Origin: Methanosarcinales archaeon
GTDB taxonomy: Archaea > Halobacteriota > Methanosarcinia > Methanosarcinales > Methanogasteraceae
Assembly (NCBI GenBank): GCA_030640725.1
Contig: DAOWIV010000078.1
Span: 1 to 7,919 of the forward strand
Reading direction: 5' to 3'
Length of the DNA stretch: 7,919 nucleotides
Below the pieces are notes generated by a model, which was not told where the DNA came from, did not search any database, and saw only the letters and a program-made list of their open reading frames with translations. A program made the position numbers and the translations under genes. The first letter of the stretch is position 1. The number at the start of each line of letters is the position of its first letter. Below, in pieces: positions 6,277 through 7,919 of the stretch.

Positions 6277-7464
6277 ATGGACTTGAAAACGATCCGATCC
6301 GACCCCCTGATCCTTGAGTGGCTATCAGGTATCGATGCGAGTAAGAGCACGTTCGACAATTACGCGCACGCGATGCGGCGATATACCGATTTTACAGGAA
6401 TGACACCGCTGCAACTTCTGGAAGAGGCGGAATCCGAGATTACGAACGGGGTTCTGATGCGACAAAGAAAGATTAAGGGCTATTTAATTGGTTTCCGGTC
6501 GATGGTGAAAGATAAAGGTCTTGCGCCAAAGACCATTTCCAACCTTATGACTGGCGCAAACTCTTTTTATAGATTTAATGATATCGATTTACCCAATTTA
6601 AACAACCGTAAACAGTTTAGTCCGAAGCCGCTTAAGAAAAATATGCTATGGATTGAAAAATCCGATATTCAGGCGATACTTGAACATGCAGGCGTTAGAG
6701 ATCGGGCTATTATCCTGATTATGGTCAGTTCGGGATTATCACAGGTGGATGTACTTGATTTGCGAATAAGAGATGTTAAGGGTGGGTACGATGAGAGTAC
6801 GGGGATAACAACGCTATCGGTTAGGCGTACAAAGACCGATTACGACTTTACGACTTTCCTGACACCAGAAGCAGGGAGGGCGGTTCTTAGCTGGATAGAA
6901 TTGCGTAATAAAAAACATGAAAAATCAAAGGTTCGCTCAGATGACGATTTTCTGTTTATAAAACAGGATGTACCAAATTCTTATCTCAAAACACATGATG
7001 ATACTGTGCGCAGACTTGATAAACACGGTCTGATGGCTATTTTTAGGCGGTTGGCACATGCAACAGGGCGGGAAACCGATATAGATACTTGGTCACTTGT
7101 TCGGGCGCATAACCTCCGGAAATACTTTAATTCTACGATACTGAACAATGGGGGGGACATTTTTTTCGTGGATTATTTGATGGGTCACAAGATCGATCAG
7201 ATGCACGAGGCATATTACAGGGCTGATCCGGTTAAATTACGGGAAAAGTACATGCGATATTTGCCGTTTTTGAGTATCGAGGATACAGAGGTCAAGATGG
7301 TCGAGTCGCCTGAATATCAGGAACTGAAACAAAATTATGATGCGATGTGCAACCGTGTAAAAGAACTCGAACGTAAAGATACGGTTACGGGTGAATTGCT
7401 TGATCTAATTGCTGACAATCCGGAGATATTGGATGCACTCAAGCGGATGGCATCCGAGAAGTAA
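6277..7464 (+). CDS. Tyrosine recombinase / phage-type integrase
   Basis: Predicted 395-residue site-specific recombinase that would cut and rejoin DNA at an attachment site. Residues about 10-110 look like the helical core-binding domain. The catalytic domain follows from about 125. Visible catalytic elements are Lys186 in RRTKT, HNLR (His278, Arg281), His304 in LMGH, and the nucleophile Tyr313 (possibly Tyr314) in EAYYRAD. The first catalytic arginine, expected in a GLR motif, is replaced: the site reads SSGLSQVDVLDL with Ser155. The tail from about 340 is charged and helical (YQELKQNYDAMCNRVKELERK), likely a short coiled coil. The start is set by the TATA box 27 bases upstream; there is no good Shine-Dalgarno, as expected for a leaderless message. 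The gene is visibly more AT-rich than the operon to its left, which suggests transfer. No tRNA or obvious att duplication lies in the window. Confidence 0.92.
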   Translation: MDLKTIRSDPLILEWLSGIDASKSTFDNYAHAMRRYTDFTGMTPLQLLEEAESEITNGVLMRQRKIKGYLIGFRSMVKDKGLAPKTISNLMTGANSFYRFNDIDLPNLNNRKQFSPKPLKKNMLWIEKSDIQAILEHAGVRDRAIILIMVSSGLSQVDVLDLRIRDVKGGYDESTGITTLSVRRTKTDYDFTTFLTPEAGRAVLSWIELRNKKHEKSKVRSDDDFLFIKQDVPNSYLKTHDDTVRRLDKHGLMAIFRRLAHATGRETDIDTWSLVRAHNLRKYFNSTILNNGGDIFFVDYLMGHKIDQMHEAYYRADPVKLREKYMRYLPFLSIEDTEVKMVESPEYQELKQNYDAMCNRVKELERKDTVTGELLDLIADNPEILDALKRMASEK

Positions 7465-7560
7465 TGATCAGCGTGACAGGGCATAGTTTGTAACATTGTT
7501 TTGACAGTGCAGGATATGATTTCAAGCAATCGACAGGCAAAGCGGCGTAGTGTGTTTTGA

Positions 7561-7600
7561 TCTTCTTTTTAATTTTTTAATTTTTTAACTTTTTATTTTG
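7561..7600 (+). terminator. T-rich archaeal-type terminator after the integrase
   Basis: Four successive runs of five or six T, separated by AA or AAC, lie about 100 bases past the integrase stop. Runs of T on the coding strand are the standard archaeal intrinsic termination signal. No strong hairpin precedes them. Confidence 0.65.
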
Positions 7601-7602
7601 AG

Positions 7603-7616
7603 ATAGATATATATAT
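7603..7616 (+). promoter_or_regulatory. TATA box of the AbrB-like gene
   Basis: ATAGATATATATAT, centred near 7611, directly follows the T-run terminator. A start site about 27 bases downstream falls on the ATG at 7638, the same geometry as the integrase promoter. That ATG is out of frame with the conserved AbrB-like reading by one base. Confidence 0.6.
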
Positions 7617-7663
7617 GCACGCGCCAACACAAAAGCCATGGAAAAACAAAAAATACAATCGAT

Positions 7664-7867
7664 TTGGGGGCGCGTCGCGTCCAAAAGGGTGGACACACAT
7701 ATATCTTCAATATTCCGGTTGTTGCAGTGCGCACGCTCGGTCTGCGGGCAGGGAGTACACTCCGGGTACTCCTGTCCCCCGATGGAACCCTACACCTCAC
7801 CAAAAATAGCGACGATGATGCGATACCGATCCGCGGGGGGGAGATGGATGCCAAGTGGAAAAAATGA
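7664..7867 (+). CDS. SpoVT/AbrB-type small DNA-binding protein, probably frameshifted near its start
   Basis: The 67-codon frame (first codon TTG 7664) reads ARRVQKGGHTYIFNIPVV, then RTLGLRAGSTLRVLLSP, then DGTLHLTK. This is the swapped-hairpin pattern of SpoVT/AbrB/MazE proteins (VxKxGx...IPxxxxxxLGLxxGxxLxVxxxxDGxLxLxK). Such proteins bind DNA as dimers and act as transition-state regulators or antitoxins. The frame has no ATG or GTG after the TAG at 7604-7606. The promoter-matched ATG at 7638 encodes MEKQKIQSIWG and would join this frame if the G run at 7666-7670 had one more G, giving a 76-residue protein. So this is either a frameshift mutation, a sequence error, or a TTG start. The TGA at 7865-7867 lies inside the next gene. 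The family is a motif-level call; the regulatory target is unknown. Confidence 0.7.
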   Translation: MGARRVQKGGHTYIFNIPVVAVRTLGLRAGSTLRVLLSPDGTLHLTKNSDDDAIPIRGGEMDAKWKK

Positions 7868-7919
7868 GGGCATAGAGCTTCTGCGGAATATCCCCGCCTT
7901 CTGTGAATACGCCGAACGC
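7848..7919 (+). CDS. Start of an unidentified gene (partial, runs off the right edge)
   Basis: An ATG at 7848 opens a frame of 24 codons to the edge (MPSGKNEGIELLRNIPAFCE...). It is preceded by GGGGAG four bases upstream and overlaps the AbrB-like gene by 20 bases in another frame, an arrangement typical of co-translated pairs. The phrase IELLRNIPAFCEYAER resembles the opening of some terminase-like or phage-derived ATPase proteins found with small AbrB-like genes in archaeal elements. That is a recollection of pattern only; too little sequence is present to name it. Confidence 0.5.
   Translation, partial: MPSGKNEGIELLRNIPAFCEYAER

Overview
The window looks like chromosomal DNA of a euryarchaeon, probably a methanogen or a relative of methanogens in the Methanosarcinales/ANME/Syntrophoarchaeia neighbourhood. 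The reasons are the archaeal gene order secF then secD, the archaeal form of PRPP synthetase, a stand-alone AlaX editing protein next to an archaeal RecJ-like DHH nuclease, TATA-box promoters and a T-run terminator. The lineage is inferred from gene content. No rRNA, tRNA or other taxonomic marker lies in the window.

Positions 1-5425 form one minus-strand housekeeping operon, read from right to left: prs, secF, secD, recJ-like DHH nuclease, alaX (cut by the left edge). The genes are packed to within 17 bases of each other. secF/secD share an ATGA, the secF Shine-Dalgarno overlaps the prs stop, and alaX starts 6 bases after the nuclease stop. A TATA-like box just upstream of prs is the likely single promoter. 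The operon joins PRPP synthesis, the membrane-embedded export accessory SecDF, DNA repair or replication, and removal of mischarged alanyl-tRNA substrates.

Positions 5426-6234 are a decayed zone. About 360 bases hold no recognisable gene. An acylphosphatase-like gene follows with an in-frame TAG at codon 59 and a lost or frameshifted C-terminus. Then comes a 70-base imperfect inverted repeat built from ATCTGT units.

Positions 6235-7919 are an accessory, more AT-rich, plus-strand segment with signs of a mobile element. It carries a tyrosine recombinase with a leaderless-type promoter, a T-rich terminator, a second TATA box, a short SpoVT/AbrB-type DNA-binding protein whose best start is out of frame by one base at a G run, and the first 24 codons of a further gene that overlaps it. 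The two TATA boxes both sit about 27 bases before an ATG. This fixes the integrase start at 6277 and exposes the likely frameshift in the AbrB-like gene.

The most interesting points are that frameshift, the amber codon inside the acylphosphatase (pseudogene, or far less likely pyrrolysine read-through), the missing first catalytic arginine in the integrase, and the inverted repeat beside it. I do not see a clearly novel multi-gene system inside this window. The integrase, AbrB-like gene and cut-off downstream ORF may be the edge of one that continues to the right.
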